From Prevotella sp. (GTDB lineage Bacteria; Bacteroidota; Bacteroidia; Bacteroidales; Bacteroidaceae): 64,000 bases of DNA. Of the stretch, positions 51,722 to 60,306 are shown in pieces; within the stretch, counting starts at the first letter, position 1; every line of letters begins with the position of its first letter. The DNA lies in the NCBI GenBank assembly GCA_015060485.1, contig SUYI01000005.1:62001-126000 (forward strand). Direction: 5' to 3'. Under the pieces are notes generated by a model, which saw only the letters and a list, made by a program, of their open reading frames with translations, ran no database searches and had not been told where the DNA came from. A program made the position numbers and the translations under genes.

Positions 51722-52930
51722 TTATACGTTTTCTTTCTGTTTAAAGGCGGTCAGCGTGCGGAAGATAATCTTCATATCGAGGGCGAAATTGTAAGTCTGG
51801 CCATACTTGATGTCCAGCTGCTTGCGCTCCTCGGCACTCATATTTCCGCCCTTGCCGCGCTCTTCGACCTGCCAGAGACCCGTCAAGCCTGCAGGAGCCA
51901 TGAAGCGGTCGATATTGGCATCGGCAGTGAGCTTCTCGGCCTCGTAGAGTGGGAGAGGACGGTTGCCGACAATCGACATATCGCCTTTGAGGATGTTGAA
52001 GAGCTGAGGAAGCTCGTCGATGCTGTATTTGCGGATGAACTGGCCCACCTTCGTGATGCGCGGGTCGTTTTCGATTTTGACAAAGGCATTGTTGATGTCT
52101 TCCTCTTTCTTCTTGGTATAGTCGCTTTCTGCCATCACGAAGTCGTCGCCAACGAGCATAATCTCGTCGTCGTCGATCATCATGATAGACTCCATGCCCA
52201 TATCCATCATGTCTTGCTCGGCCTCTTCGCCCAACGGTGCCGTTACCGTCGTCTTGTGCTCCTCTGACTCTTCCTCATGCTCAGCATACTGGTTGTGATC
52301 CTTGCTCAGCTCCTTCAGGCGCTCTTCGGCATCGATGTACATGCTGCGGAACTTCAGGAAGTCGAAGATGGTGTAGTTGGTACCCACACGCTTGGACTTG
52401 AAGAGCACCGGTCCCGGGCTCTCCAAACGGATGGCAATAGCCGTAATGATAAAGACGGGCGATAGCAGGATGATGGCCAGGCCGGAGAAGACAATGTCGA
52501 ACAGACGCTTCCAAACGGGAATCTTGAACTTCAGGATGTGGTACTTTGGTGCCTCGTCGTCGAAAAGGACGTTCTCGCGGTCGGAAATGAACTGGATCTT
52601 CTTGTTCAACTCCGTGACAGATGCCTCGGCCACAATGGTGTCGTTGATGCCACACTGCATGTAAATCTTGCGCTCCTCTTCCGACATGTTGCTGGTGATG
52701 AGGATGATGTAGACATTGTGACACTTCTTGCGCAGATAGGTGATGGCCGTAATGTCCTCATTACGCACATTCCGCTCGAAAAAGACAATGAAATGCTCAT
52801 TCGAGACGTGCGGAGTACATATTTGGGCGGCATCCTTATAGGTCGTGGTCATTCGAACCAGCTGACCAGGGATGTACCGAAGACGTTCTTGTGTCTTAGG
52901 ATTGTTACCTAAGTATACAACACCTATCAT
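51722..52930 (-). CDS. Initiating sugar-phosphate transferase with pseudo-receiver N-terminus
   Basis: A 402-residue bacterial sugar transferase (WbaP/WcaJ-type catalytic domain), which starts repeat-unit synthesis by loading a sugar-phosphate onto undecaprenyl phosphate. Residues 1-115 look like a receiver domain but lack the phospho-acceptor Asp (FIVFFERN) and the Lys (INDTIVAE). A membrane helix lies at 144-167. Catalytic motifs are SPGPVLFKSKRVG (171-183), KFRSMYIDAEERL and NDPRITKVG, DELPQLFNILKGDMSIVGNRP. An acidic insert of about 70 residues (210-282) splits the catalytic domain. A receiver-only gene precedes it in the operon by 23 bases. Confidence 0.88.
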   Translation of the reverse strand: MIGVVYLGNNPKTQERLRYIPGQLVRMTTTYKDAAQICTPHVSNEHFIVFFERNVRNEDITAITYLRKKCHNVYIILITSNMSEEERKIYMQCGINDTIVAEASVTELNKKIQFISDRENVLFDDEAPKYHILKFKIPVWKRLFDIVFSGLAIILLSPVFIITAIAIRLESPGPVLFKSKRVGTNYTIFDFLKFRSMYIDAEERLKELSKDHNQYAEHEEESEEHKTTVTAPLGEEAEQDMMDMGMESIMMIDDDEIMLVGDDFVMAESDYTKKKEEDINNAFVKIENDPRITKVGQFIRKYSIDELPQLFNILKGDMSIVGNRPLPLYEAEKLTADANIDRFMAPAGLTGLWQVEERGKGGNMSAEERKQLDIKYGQTYNFALDMKIIFRTLTAFKQKENV

Positions 52931-52953
52931 ATAATATAATAATGTATATTATT

Positions 52954-53322
52954 TTAATTAGGAAGGATCTTCTTGACACGAATCTTCAGCTCCATCGGGT
53001 TAAAGGGCTTGACGATGTAGTCCTCGGCACCGATTTCCAACAAACGGATACGCTCGCTGGTAGAGTCTTCACTGGACAACATAATCACAGGAATGTGGCG
53101 GAACAACTCGTTCTGCTTAATCCACTCCAAGAAATCGTCACCACGCATGCCCGGCATACGGATGTCGGAAATGATGAGGTCCGGCGTGTTTCCTGCCTGA
53201 AGCCACTTGACTCCCTGGAGTCCGTCAGGAAGCCATTGAACGTCATATTCACTCATCAAATAGATGGAGAGCACCTTAGCGATGGTCTCTTTGTCATCAA
53301 GTATTAGTATTTTCTTTTTCAT
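52954..53322 (-). CDS. Stand-alone response regulator receiver protein
   Basis: A 122-residue CheY-like receiver domain without an output domain. The acidic pair is Asp9-Asp10, the phospho-acceptor Asp53 (SDIRMPGM), the Ser/Thr position Ser83/Ser84 (MLSSED) and Lys105 (VKPF); all are canonical. It is the first gene of the main assembly operon, and the next gene encodes a sugar transferase with a pseudo-receiver domain. It may bind that domain and control synthesis. No histidine kinase is in the window. Confidence 0.9.
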   Translation of the reverse strand: MKKKILILDDKETIAKVLSIYLMSEYDVQWLPDGLQGVKWLQAGNTPDLIISDIRMPGMRGDDFLEWIKQNELFRHIPVIMLSSEDSTSERIRLLEIGAEDYIVKPFNPMELKIRVKKILPN

Positions 53323-53368
53323 ATATGAAATAAAGCTTTAGTCAATAGAAATATAACACTTTTCGATG

Positions 53369-53376
53369 CAAAGGTA
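53369..53376 (-). promoter_or_regulatory. -7 element of the main assembly operon
   Basis: On the minus strand TACCTTTG is perfect for the -7 consensus. ATTG (plus 53399-53402) lies 22 bp upstream as a weak -33. The operon would run from 53322 to 39061. Confidence 0.55.
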
Positions 53377-53436
53377 AAAAAAAATTTTAAATTGTAGTCA
53401 ATAAATGATAAAAAAATGATGAAAAAGTGCAAAAAT

Positions 53437-53468
53437 CTTGGTTTTTAAAAGTATTTTAGGGAAATTTG
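53437..53468 (+). promoter_or_regulatory. Possible promoter of xylB
   Basis: CTTG at 53437-53440 and GAAATTTG at 53461-53468, 20 bp apart. Both are imperfect matches to the Bacteroidales consensus. The ATG is at 53509. Confidence 0.4.
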
Positions 53469-53508
53469 TAGAGCAAAACGTATTATTATTAGTATAACTA
53501 TTCAGATT

Positions 53509-54996
53509 ATGGCAAACAGATATCTATTAGGATTCGATGTCGGTAGCTCATCAGTGAAGGCATCATTAGTCAACGCCGACAGTGGCAAGTGTGTGGCAAC
53601 AGCTTTCTTCCCCGAGAAGGAGGCTCCGATTACGGCCGTGAAGGCCGGATGGGCTGAGCAGGACCCGCAGATGTGGTGGGACAATGCCAAGTTGAGCCTT
53701 CAGAAGATTATGAAGGAGGCTGGTGCTACCGGCGAGGAAATCAAAGCCATCGGTATCTCGTATCAGATGCACGGTCTGGTGTGTGTGGACAAAAACCTGA
53801 AGGCGCTGCGTCCTGCCATCATCTGGTGCGACTCACGTGCTGTACCCTATGGCGAGAAGGCCTTTAAGGAACTGGGCGGTGAACAGTGTCTGAGTCACCT
53901 GCTGAACTCACCGGGTAACTTCACTGCCGCCAAACTGGCGTGGGTGAAGGAGAATGAACCGGAGCTGTACAGTCAGATTTATAAGATTATGTTGCCGGGT
54001 GATTATATCGCTATGCGACTGAGCGGAGTGGCCAACACGACAGTGAGTGGTCTGTCAGAAGGTATGTTCTGGGACTTCAAGAACAACCAGGTGGCTGACT
54101 TCCTGATGAAGTACTATGGTTTTGACAGTTCGCTGATTGCCGATATCGTACCGACATTCGCCGAACAAAGTGTGGTGAGTGCCGAGGCTGCTGCCGAACT
54201 GGGACTGAAGGCCGGCACGCCGATTACCTATCGTGGCGGTGACCAGCCGAACAACGCCCTGTCGCTGAATGTGCTGAATCCCGGTGAGATTGCCGCTACC
54301 GCCGGTACGTCGGGTGTGGTCTATGGTGTGCTGGGTGATGTGAACTACGATCCCAAGAGCCGTGTCAATACTTTTGCTCATGTGAACCATTCTGCTGACC
54401 AGACCCGTCTGGGTGTGCTGCTGTGTATCAATGGTACGGGTATTCTGAATGCATGGACACACCGTAACATCACGCCGGAGATTGGCTATGCCGAGATGAA
54501 TGACCTGGCAGCCACAGCTCCTATCGGCAGCGAGGGCGTGACGGTGATTCCTTTCGGTAATGGTGCCGAGCGTGTGTTGGAGAACCGTGAGATTGGTTGT
54601 TCGATTAACGGACTGAACTTCAACAAGCATTCGAAGGCCCATCTGGTGCGTGCTGCCCAGGAGGGTATCGTCTTCTCGTTCTGCTACGGTATGGAAATCA
54701 TGCAGCAGATGGGTATGGATATCAAGAAAATTCATGCCGGTAAGGCAAATATGTTCCTGAGCCCGCTGTTCCGTGATACGCTGGCTGGCGTGAGCGGTGC
54801 TACCATCGAGCTGTACGACACCGACGGTTCCGTAGGTGCTGCCAAGGGTGCCGGTATCGGTGCTGGCATCTACAAGAATGCCGACGAGGCTTTTGCATCG
54901 CTGGAGAAGTTGCAGGTGGTTGAACCCAAGGCTGCCGACCGTGAAGCTTATGCTGCTGCATATGCCCGCTGGAAGGAAGTTCTTCTGAAAAAGTAA
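53509..54996 (+). CDS. xylB: Xylulokinase
   Basis: A 495-residue FGGY-family kinase that phosphorylates D-xylulose for the pentose phosphate pathway. LGFDVGSSSVKASL near residues 6-19 is the ATP-binding phosphate loop; YQMHGLVCVD, WCDSRA and YRGGDQPNNALS fit the sugar site, and ATAGTSGVVYG is the second phosphate loop. Length is normal for the family. It is not part of the polysaccharide pathway, though it lies divergent to the main operon. It ends at a strong terminator shared with the convergent buk gene. Substrate choice (xylulose) rests on family resemblance. Confidence 0.85.
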   Translation: MANRYLLGFDVGSSSVKASLVNADSGKCVATAFFPEKEAPITAVKAGWAEQDPQMWWDNAKLSLQKIMKEAGATGEEIKAIGISYQMHGLVCVDKNLKALRPAIIWCDSRAVPYGEKAFKELGGEQCLSHLLNSPGNFTAAKLAWVKENEPELYSQIYKIMLPGDYIAMRLSGVANTTVSGLSEGMFWDFKNNQVADFLMKYYGFDSSLIADIVPTFAEQSVVSAEAAAELGLKAGTPITYRGGDQPNNALSLNVLNPGEIAATAGTSGVVYGVLGDVNYDPKSRVNTFAHVNHSADQTRLGVLLCINGTGILNAWTHRNITPEIGYAEMNDLAATAPIGSEGVTVIPFGNGAERVLENREIGCSINGLNFNKHSKAHLVRAAQEGIVFSFCYGMEIMQQMGMDIKKIHAGKANMFLSPLFRDTLAGVSGATIELYDTDGSVGAAKGAGIGAGIYKNADEAFASLEKLQVVEPKAADREAYAAAYARWKEVLLKK

Positions 54997-55027
54997 AAAG
55001 GTAAAAAAGTAAAAATGTAAAAAAAAA
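54990..55027 (+). repeat. A-rich 7/8-bp repeat after xylB
   Basis: AAAAAGT, AAAAAGGT, AAAAAAGT, AAAAATGT units follow the xylB stop codon. It is the same family as the array in the signal peptide at 51619-51654. It sits just upstream of the terminator stem. Confidence 0.6.
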
Positions 55028-55059
55028 TCGGGGCGGATTCGAAATCCACCCCGATTTTT
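55023..55059. terminator. Bidirectional terminator between xylB and buk
   Basis: AAAAATCGGGGCGGATT and AATCCACCCCGATTTTT form a stem of about 17 bp with a 3-base loop and one G-U pair. A-run on one side and T-run on the other fit termination in both directions. Confidence 0.9.
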
Positions 55060-55063
55060 ATGT

Positions 55064-56158
55064 TTAATCGTAAACTTTGGCTTCGCGCCGGCCAGTCAAT
55101 ACGGCTAAGGCATTGAGGGCCAAGGCCTCCATCTCGTCCTCACCGGGGAAGGTGTAGACGGGGGCGAGGAAACCGATGCGACGGCGTAGCTCGCTGATGA
55201 TATACTCCGAATGGGCCATGCCGCCCGTAAAGAGAATGGCATCGATGTTGCCGCACAGCACGGCGGCCTCGGCGGCAATGTTTTTAGCCACATGATATAT
55301 CATGGCGTCGATGATGAGCTTGGCGTGTTCGTCACCATTTTTGATGCGTTTCTGGATTTCACGCAGGTCGTTGGTGCCCAAGTGGGCATTGAGTCCGGCC
55401 TTACCGGCAATGCGCTTCAACAGCTGCTTCTCGTTGTACTTGCCACTGAAGCAGAGACGAATCAGGTCGGCAGCAGGCAACGAACCGGCACGTTCGGGCG
55501 AGAAGGGACCTTCGCCGTCGAGTGCATTATTGGCATCGATGGCCTTGCCGTGTTCGTGGGCTGCCACACTGATGCCGCCACCCAGGTGACAGATAATCAG
55601 GTTCAAGTCTTCGTACTCCTTGCCGATGCCCCGGGCAAAGCGGCGGGCAATAGCGCGCTGGTTCAGGGCGTGCCAGATGCAGATGCGGGGCATGAGCGGT
55701 GAACCACTGATGCGGGCCAGGGGAGACAACTCGTCGACGACGCCTGGATCGGCGATGAACGAGCGGCATCTGGGCTGGTCGCCGTTTGGCTGCTGGCGAT
55801 TAATCTCCTCTGCTATTTCGTAGGCAATGAGACAGCCCAGATTACAAGCATGGTTGTGCATCACACAACCGTGCAGGGTGTCGTCCAACATTCGTCGGTT
55901 AATTTCGTAGACACCACCACTGATAGGTTTAACTAAACCGCCACGCCCGATGACGGCATCGAAGTCGAGTGGGATTTCGGCAGCGCGCAACTCGTCGATG
56001 ACCAGCTGACGACGCAGGTCCTGCTGTTCGATGACATCGCTGAAACCAGCGAGTTCTTCCGGTGTGTGGGAGATGTTACGCAGCAAGATGGGGGTCTCGT
56101 CTTCGTAGACGGCCATCTTGGTAGAGGTGGAGCCGGGATTGATGACAAGAATTTTCAT
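55064..56158 (-). CDS. buk: Butyrate kinase
   Basis: A 364-residue acetokinase-family enzyme that makes ATP and butyrate from butyryl phosphate. It begins MKILVINPGSTSTKMAVYED, the phosphate-binding start of the family. GRGGLVKPISGGVYEIN, ICHLGGGISVAAHEHGKAID and AILFTGGMAHSEY are further family motifs. The longer frame to 56230 adds 24 residues without similarity, so I chose the ATG at 56158. It overlaps ptb by 4 bases. It is the last gene of an operon that begins with manC. Branched acyl phosphates may also be used. Confidence 0.88.
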   Translation of the reverse strand: MKILVINPGSTSTKMAVYEDETPILLRNISHTPEELAGFSDVIEQQDLRRQLVIDELRAAEIPLDFDAVIGRGGLVKPISGGVYEINRRMLDDTLHGCVMHNHACNLGCLIAYEIAEEINRQQPNGDQPRCRSFIADPGVVDELSPLARISGSPLMPRICIWHALNQRAIARRFARGIGKEYEDLNLIICHLGGGISVAAHEHGKAIDANNALDGEGPFSPERAGSLPAADLIRLCFSGKYNEKQLLKRIAGKAGLNAHLGTNDLREIQKRIKNGDEHAKLIIDAMIYHVAKNIAAEAAVLCGNIDAILFTGGMAHSEYIISELRRRIGFLAPVYTFPGEDEMEALALNALAVLTGRREAKVYD

Positions 56159-56991
56159 ATGGCCGCCAAAGCAAGTGAGTAATACTTCGAGTCGGGACTG
56201 TCGGCACGTGACGGAAGCACACAACAGCACTGGGTGCCCTGCAGGACACCAGCGGTCTTGGCATAACCGAAGAGCGTGATGGTCTTATAGAACACGTTGC
56301 CGGCCACGATATCGGGGAAAATCAGCGCGTCGGCCTGACCATCGATAACACTCTTGATGCCCTTTTCACGCAAAGAAACACTATCGAGCGATGTCTTCAG
56401 GTCGAGGGGACCGTCGATGATGCACCGTCCGAACTTACCCGTCTGTGCCTCGGCAATGATGTCGAGGTAGTCGGTGGTATAGGGAAATGCCTTAGCGCTG
56501 ACCTTTTCGGCACAGTGGATGAGCGAGATGCGGGGTTCCTCAATGCCGAGGGCATGACACACATAGTTCATATAATGAATCTGCTGACGGCGCTGGGCGG
56601 TGGTAGGTACGGGAATGACGGCAGCATCGGTGAAGAACAGCAACTTTTCGTACTTGGGAATTTCAGCCATCGCTACATGGGTCAGCACATGGCCGGGACG
56701 GAGGATGCCTTTCTCCTTGTCCAGAATGGCACGCAGGATGACGTCGGTATTGATGAGACCCTTCATCAGGATGTCGGCCTCACCATTCTTACAAAGTGCG
56801 ACAGCCCGGCGGGCACACTCGTCCTTGTCGTCGCCATCGACATAGATGGGTTCGATGAAACCCATCTCTTTGCCTTTCTCTACTGCATAGCGGGTACTGG
56901 CATCGTTGGCACAGACCACAGCTACACGTTTACGATCGCCCCGCTCCTGCAGGAAAACGATCATGTCATTCAAAGTTCTAATAGATTGCAT
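56155..56991 (-). CDS. ptb: Phosphate butyryltransferase
   Basis: A 278-residue enzyme of the phosphate acetyl/butyryltransferase family. It makes butyryl phosphate from butyryl-CoA. ADILMKGLINTDVILRAIL near the middle and TDAAVIPVPTTAQ fit the family, and DIVAGNVFYKTITLFG near the C-terminus is typical. It is followed by buk with a 4-base overlap, which confirms the pair. It comes 40 bases after the fcl gene. The presence next to GDP-fucose genes is odd in terms of pathway but may be just operon accretion. Confidence 0.87.
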   Translation of the reverse strand: MQSIRTLNDMIVFLQERGDRKRVAVVCANDASTRYAVEKGKEMGFIEPIYVDGDDKDECARRAVALCKNGEADILMKGLINTDVILRAILDKEKGILRPGHVLTHVAMAEIPKYEKLLFFTDAAVIPVPTTAQRRQQIHYMNYVCHALGIEEPRISLIHCAEKVSAKAFPYTTDYLDIIAEAQTGKFGRCIIDGPLDLKTSLDSVSLREKGIKSVIDGQADALIFPDIVAGNVFYKTITLFGYAKTAGVLQGTQCCCVLPSRADSPDSKYYSLALAAI

Positions 56992-57031
56992 AGGTCTTTA
57001 AGTTATATTGTTTTGTTGAGGTTTTGTATAG

Positions 57032-57973
57032 TTATCGTTCTGCCCGCATGGGATTGTGAAGAAAATCTTCGTAGGCCAGTCGGATGCCGTCCTCGAGTTC
57101 TGTCTTGTAGGTCCAGCCCAGCTTTGCTGCTTTACTCACATCCAGCAGCTTACGGGGTGTGCCGTTAGGCCGGGAAGTATCCCACTTGATGACGCCCTCG
57201 TAGCCAACAACTTTCGCCACCAACTCGGTCAATGCTTTGATGGTCAGTTCCTTACCAGTGCCGGCATTCACTGTCTCGTTTCCTGAGTAGTTATTCATCA
57301 GGAACACACATAGGTTGGCGAGGTCGTCGACATAGAGGAATTCTCTTAAGGGACTGCCATCGCCCCAGCAGGTGACTTCTTTCAGACCGGCTTCCTTGGC
57401 CTCGTGGAAACGACGAATCAGTGCCGGCAGCACATGACTATGCTCCGGATGGTAGTTGTCGTTAGGGCCATAGAGGTTGGTTGGCATCACAGAGATATAA
57501 TCAGTACCATATTGGCGGTTCAGAAATTCGCAGTACTTCAGTCCGCTGATCTTCGCCAATGCATAAGCTTCGTTGGTCTTTTCCAACTCCGACGTCAACA
57601 GGCAACTCTCCGGCATCGGCTGTGGCGCCATACGGGGATAGATGCAACTACTGCCCAGGAATTCGAGTTTCTTGCAACCGTTTTTCCAGGCGGCATGAAT
57701 CACATTCATTTCCAGAATCATGTTGTCGTACATGAAGTCGGCCAAGGCGCTTTGGTTGGCAATGATGCCTCCCACCTTGGCGGCAGCAAGGAACACGTAC
57801 TCGGGCTTTTCCTCGACAAAGAAAGCTTCCACCTGATCCTGGCGGGTCAAGTCCAGTTCTTTGTGAGTCCGTGTAATAATATTGTTATAGCCTTGGCGCT
57901 GCAACTCACGGACAATGGCAGAACCCACCATGCCCCGGTGGCCTGCTACATAGATCTTACTATTACTCTGCAT
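57032..57973 (-). CDS. fcl: GDP-L-fucose synthase
   Basis: A 313-residue short-chain dehydrogenase/reductase that epimerises and reduces GDP-4-keto-6-deoxy-mannose to GDP-L-fucose. It starts [19 protein letters not shown] with the NAD(P)-binding glycine motif. [17 protein letters not shown] and [14 protein letters not shown] supply the catalytic Ser and Tyr-x-x-x-Lys. It overlaps gmd by 11 bases, the usual pairing. Its product likely feeds the fucosyltransferase-like gene at 36087. Full length. Confidence 0.93.
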   Translation of the reverse strand: MQSNSKIYVAGHRGMVGSAIVRELQRQGYNNIITRTHKELDLTRQDQVEAFFVEEKPEYVFLAAAKVGGIIANQSALADFMYDNMILEMNVIHAAWKNGCKKLEFLGSSCIYPRMAPQPMPESCLLTSELEKTNEAYALAKISGLKYCEFLNRQYGTDYISVMPTNLYGPNDNYHPEHSHVLPALIRRFHEAKEAGLKEVTCWGDGSPLREFLYVDDLANLCVFLMNNYSGNETVNAGTGKELTIKALTELVAKVVGYEGVIKWDTSRPNGTPRKLLDVSKAAKLGWTYKTELEDGIRLAYEDFLHNPMRAER

Positions 57974-59057
57974 CTTCTTTTTCCATCTGTGCTTTGAGGA
58001 AAAGCTTTTTTACGAACTTCATATCGTGACGGACCATGATCTTGACGAGGTCTTCGAAACTGGTCTTCTGTGGGTTCCATCCCAGTTTGCTCTTGGCTTT
58101 CGAGGGGTCGCCCAACAGCTGGTCGACCTCGGCGGGACGGAAGTACTTGGGATCGACCTCGACGAGCGACTTGCCTGTTGCCTTGTCGTAACCCTTCTCG
58201 TCGACGCCGTCACCACGCCATTCGAGTTCTATACCAACCTCCTTGAAGGCGAGGGTGGCAAACTCGCGAACGGTATGGTATTCGCCGGTGGCAATGACGA
58301 AGTCGTCGGGTTCGGGCTGCTGCAGGATGAGCCACATGCATTCGATATAGTCTTTGGCATAGCCCCAGTCGCGCAGTGAGTTCAGGTTACCCAAGTAGAG
58401 CTTGTCCTGATAACCCTGTGCGATACGGGCGGCGGCCAGTGTAATCTTACGGGTGACAAAGGTCTCACCGCGACGCTCTGACTCGTGGTTAAAGAGAATA
58501 CCATTGCAGCAGAACATGTTGTACGACTCACGGTAGTTCTTCATTATCCAGAAGCCATAGAGCTTGGCTACTGCATAGGGTGAACGGGGATAGAATGGTG
58601 TTGTTTCCGACTGCGGAACCTCCTGCACCTTACCATACAATTCGGATGTTGAAGCCTGATAGATGCGGCAGGTCTTCTCCAGTCCACAGATGCGGACGGC
58701 TTCCAGCAGGCGCAGCACACCATTGGCATCGGTGTCGGCGGTATATTCAGGTACGTCGAACGAGACTTTTACGTGACTCTGTGCAGCCAGGTTATAGATC
58801 TCGTCGGGACGAATCTTGGAGATGACACGAATCAGCGATGACGAGTCGGTCATATCGGCCCAGTGCAGATTGACCAGACGCTTTTTCTTCATGTCGCGGA
58901 CCCATTCGTCGAGATAGAGATGTTCGATACGGCCCGTATTGAAACTCGATGAACGGCGCATGAGGCCGTGAACCTCGTAGCCTTTTTCAATAAGGAATTC
59001 AGCCAGATAGCTTCCGTCCTGACCGGTAATACCAGTGATGAGAGCAACTTTACTCAT
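57963..59057 (-). CDS. gmd: GDP-mannose 4,6-dehydratase
   Basis: A 364-residue SDR enzyme that turns GDP-D-mannose into GDP-4-keto-6-deoxy-D-mannose. It begins [28 protein letters not shown], the family-specific NADP site. [16 protein letters not shown] and [13 protein letters not shown] supply the catalytic residues. The Asn in [10 protein letters not shown] is typical. It lies 23 bases after manC and overlaps fcl, so the three form the whole GDP-fucose route from mannose-1-phosphate. Confidence 0.95.
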   Translation of the reverse strand: MSKVALITGITGQDGSYLAEFLIEKGYEVHGLMRRSSSFNTGRIEHLYLDEWVRDMKKKRLVNLHWADMTDSSSLIRVISKIRPDEIYNLAAQSHVKVSFDVPEYTADTDANGVLRLLEAVRICGLEKTCRIYQASTSELYGKVQEVPQSETTPFYPRSPYAVAKLYGFWIMKNYRESYNMFCCNGILFNHESERRGETFVTRKITLAAARIAQGYQDKLYLGNLNSLRDWGYAKDYIECMWLILQQPEPDDFVIATGEYHTVREFATLAFKEVGIELEWRGDGVDEKGYDKATGKSLVEVDPKYFRPAEVDQLLGDPSKAKSKLGWNPQKTSFEDLVKIMVRHDMKFVKKLFLKAQMEKEDAE

Positions 59058-59080
59058 ATTTCTTGTTGATGTTTCGTTTG

Positions 59081-60151
59081 TTATTTGTCCTGTCCGGAGA
59101 ACTGCTTGATGCGCTGTTCCTCGGAGAGCTTACATATTAATAAGGTGTCGTCGTTTTCAGCGACAATATATCCGTTAAGACCCTGAACGACCACTTTCTT
59201 CTCCTGCGTGGTGTGAATGATACAGTCGTTGGATTCGAAGAGGGTAATGTCGGGACCTATGCAGGCATTGCCGTAGAGGTCTTTCTTGCTTTGCTGCAAC
59301 AGAGAACCCCAGGTGCCTAGATCGCTCCAGCCAAAGTCGGCAGGACAGACAAAGATCTCCTCGGCCTTCTCCATGATGGCATAGTCGACGGAGATGTTCT
59401 CGCATTCGGGGAACAGACGGTTGATTTCCTCTTGTTCCTTATCAGTACCGTATATCGGCAGCATGGATTCGAAAATCTTGGCCATTGCGGGCTGGTAGAT
59501 GCGGAAGGCATTGACGATGGTCGACACGTTCCAAATGAAGATGCCCGCATTCCAATAGTAATTCTTTTCGCTGATGTATTGTTGGGCAGTCTCCAGATCG
59601 GGCTTCTCGCGGAAACTGTCTACACGGAATATCTCCTTGTTGCGCAGCGACTTACTCGTTAGGTCGGCCTGAATGTAGCCATAGCCGGTCTCAGGACGTG
59701 TCGGCTTCATGCCCAGCGTCACAATGGCATCGGTGTCAGACGTGAATACCAGACATTCGGTGATGACGCGGCGAAACTCCGTCGTATCCATCACGATATG
59801 GTCGCTGGGGGATACCACGATATTGGCCTTCGGATCGGAAGACTTGATGCGCCACGAGACGTAGGCAATACACGGTGCCGTGTTTCTGCGACAGGGCTCA
59901 CAGAGAATATGGTCGGCAGGCATGTCGGGCAGCTGACTGCTGACGGTGTCGGCATATTTCTGATTGGTGACAACCCATACATTCTCTGCGGGGACGATAC
60001 CAATGAAACGTTCAACGGTTAATTGGAGCAGCGACTTCCCAACACCTAAGACATCGATGAACTGCTTGGGCTTGTCGGCTGTGCTCATGGGCCAGAAACG
60101 GCTTCCTACGCCGCCGGCCATAATGACGAGATGGTTGTTTATTCTTGCCAT
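59081..60151 (-). CDS. manC: Mannose-1-phosphate guanylyltransferase
   Basis: A 356-residue nucleotidyltransferase that makes GDP-mannose from mannose-1-phosphate and [23 protein letters not shown] and the following KQF are the GTP-binding motif. [26 protein letters not shown] and [13 protein letters not shown] are typical. It lacks the isomerase domain of the bifunctional enzyme. I chose the ATG at 60151 because the longer frame to 60190 has no resemblance and starts next to the -7 box. It is the first gene of the operon. Confidence 0.93.
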   Translation of the reverse strand: MARINNHLVIMAGGVGSRFWPMSTADKPKQFIDVLGVGKSLLQLTVERFIGIVPAENVWVVTNQKYADTVSSQLPDMPADHILCEPCRRNTAPCIAYVSWRIKSSDPKANIVVSPSDHIVMDTTEFRRVITECLVFTSDTDAIVTLGMKPTRPETGYGYIQADLTSKSLRNKEIFRVDSFREKPDLETAQQYISEKNYYWNAGIFIWNVSTIVNAFRIYQPAMAKIFESMLPIYGTDKEQEEINRLFPECENISVDYAIMEKAEEIFVCPADFGWSDLGTWGSLLQQSKKDLYGNACIGPDITLFESNDCIIHTTQEKKVVVQGLNGYIVAENDDTLLICKLSEEQRIKQFSGQDK

Positions 60152-60187
60152 AACATTCCTTGTAGTTGATAATTTCCTGCAAAAATA

Positions 60188-60195
60188 CAAATATA
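60188..60195 (-). promoter_or_regulatory. -7 element (TATATTTG) before manC
   Basis: A perfect TAnnTTTG box on the minus strand about 36 bases before the manC ATG. No clear -33 TTTG stands at the right distance. The operon manC-gmd-fcl-ptb-buk would follow from it. Confidence 0.5.
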
Positions 60196-60268
60196 TTTTG
60201 ATACTACCAAAAAAAATGTACCTTTAATTGCATTGAAAGCACTCTCGTTCGAAAATGCTTAGATAAAA

Positions 60269-60301
60269 TTTGGCAATTTGCTCACTTATTCGTACCTTTG
60301 T
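60269..60301 (+). promoter_or_regulatory. Promoter of the UvrD/PcrA helicase gene
   Basis: TTTG at 60269-60272 and TACCTTTG at 60294-60301, 21 bp apart. The ATG at 60307 lies only 5 bases after the -7 box, so the mRNA may start at or almost at the start codon. Confidence 0.65.
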
Positions 60302-60306
60302 AGCCG

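Noticed and set aside
51668..52267. A 199-residue plus-strand frame over the sugar transferase
   Set aside because: It is opposite to a well-supported transferase gene. Hydrophobic start is coincidence of the reverse strand.
54055..54735. A 226-residue minus-strand frame inside xylB
   Set aside because: Antisense shadow of the FGGY kinase gene, His/Thr-rich composition, no motif.
56159..56230. Longer start for buk (24 extra residues)
   Set aside because: The extra residues overlap ptb and do not resemble the kinase family; MKILVINPG is the standard start.
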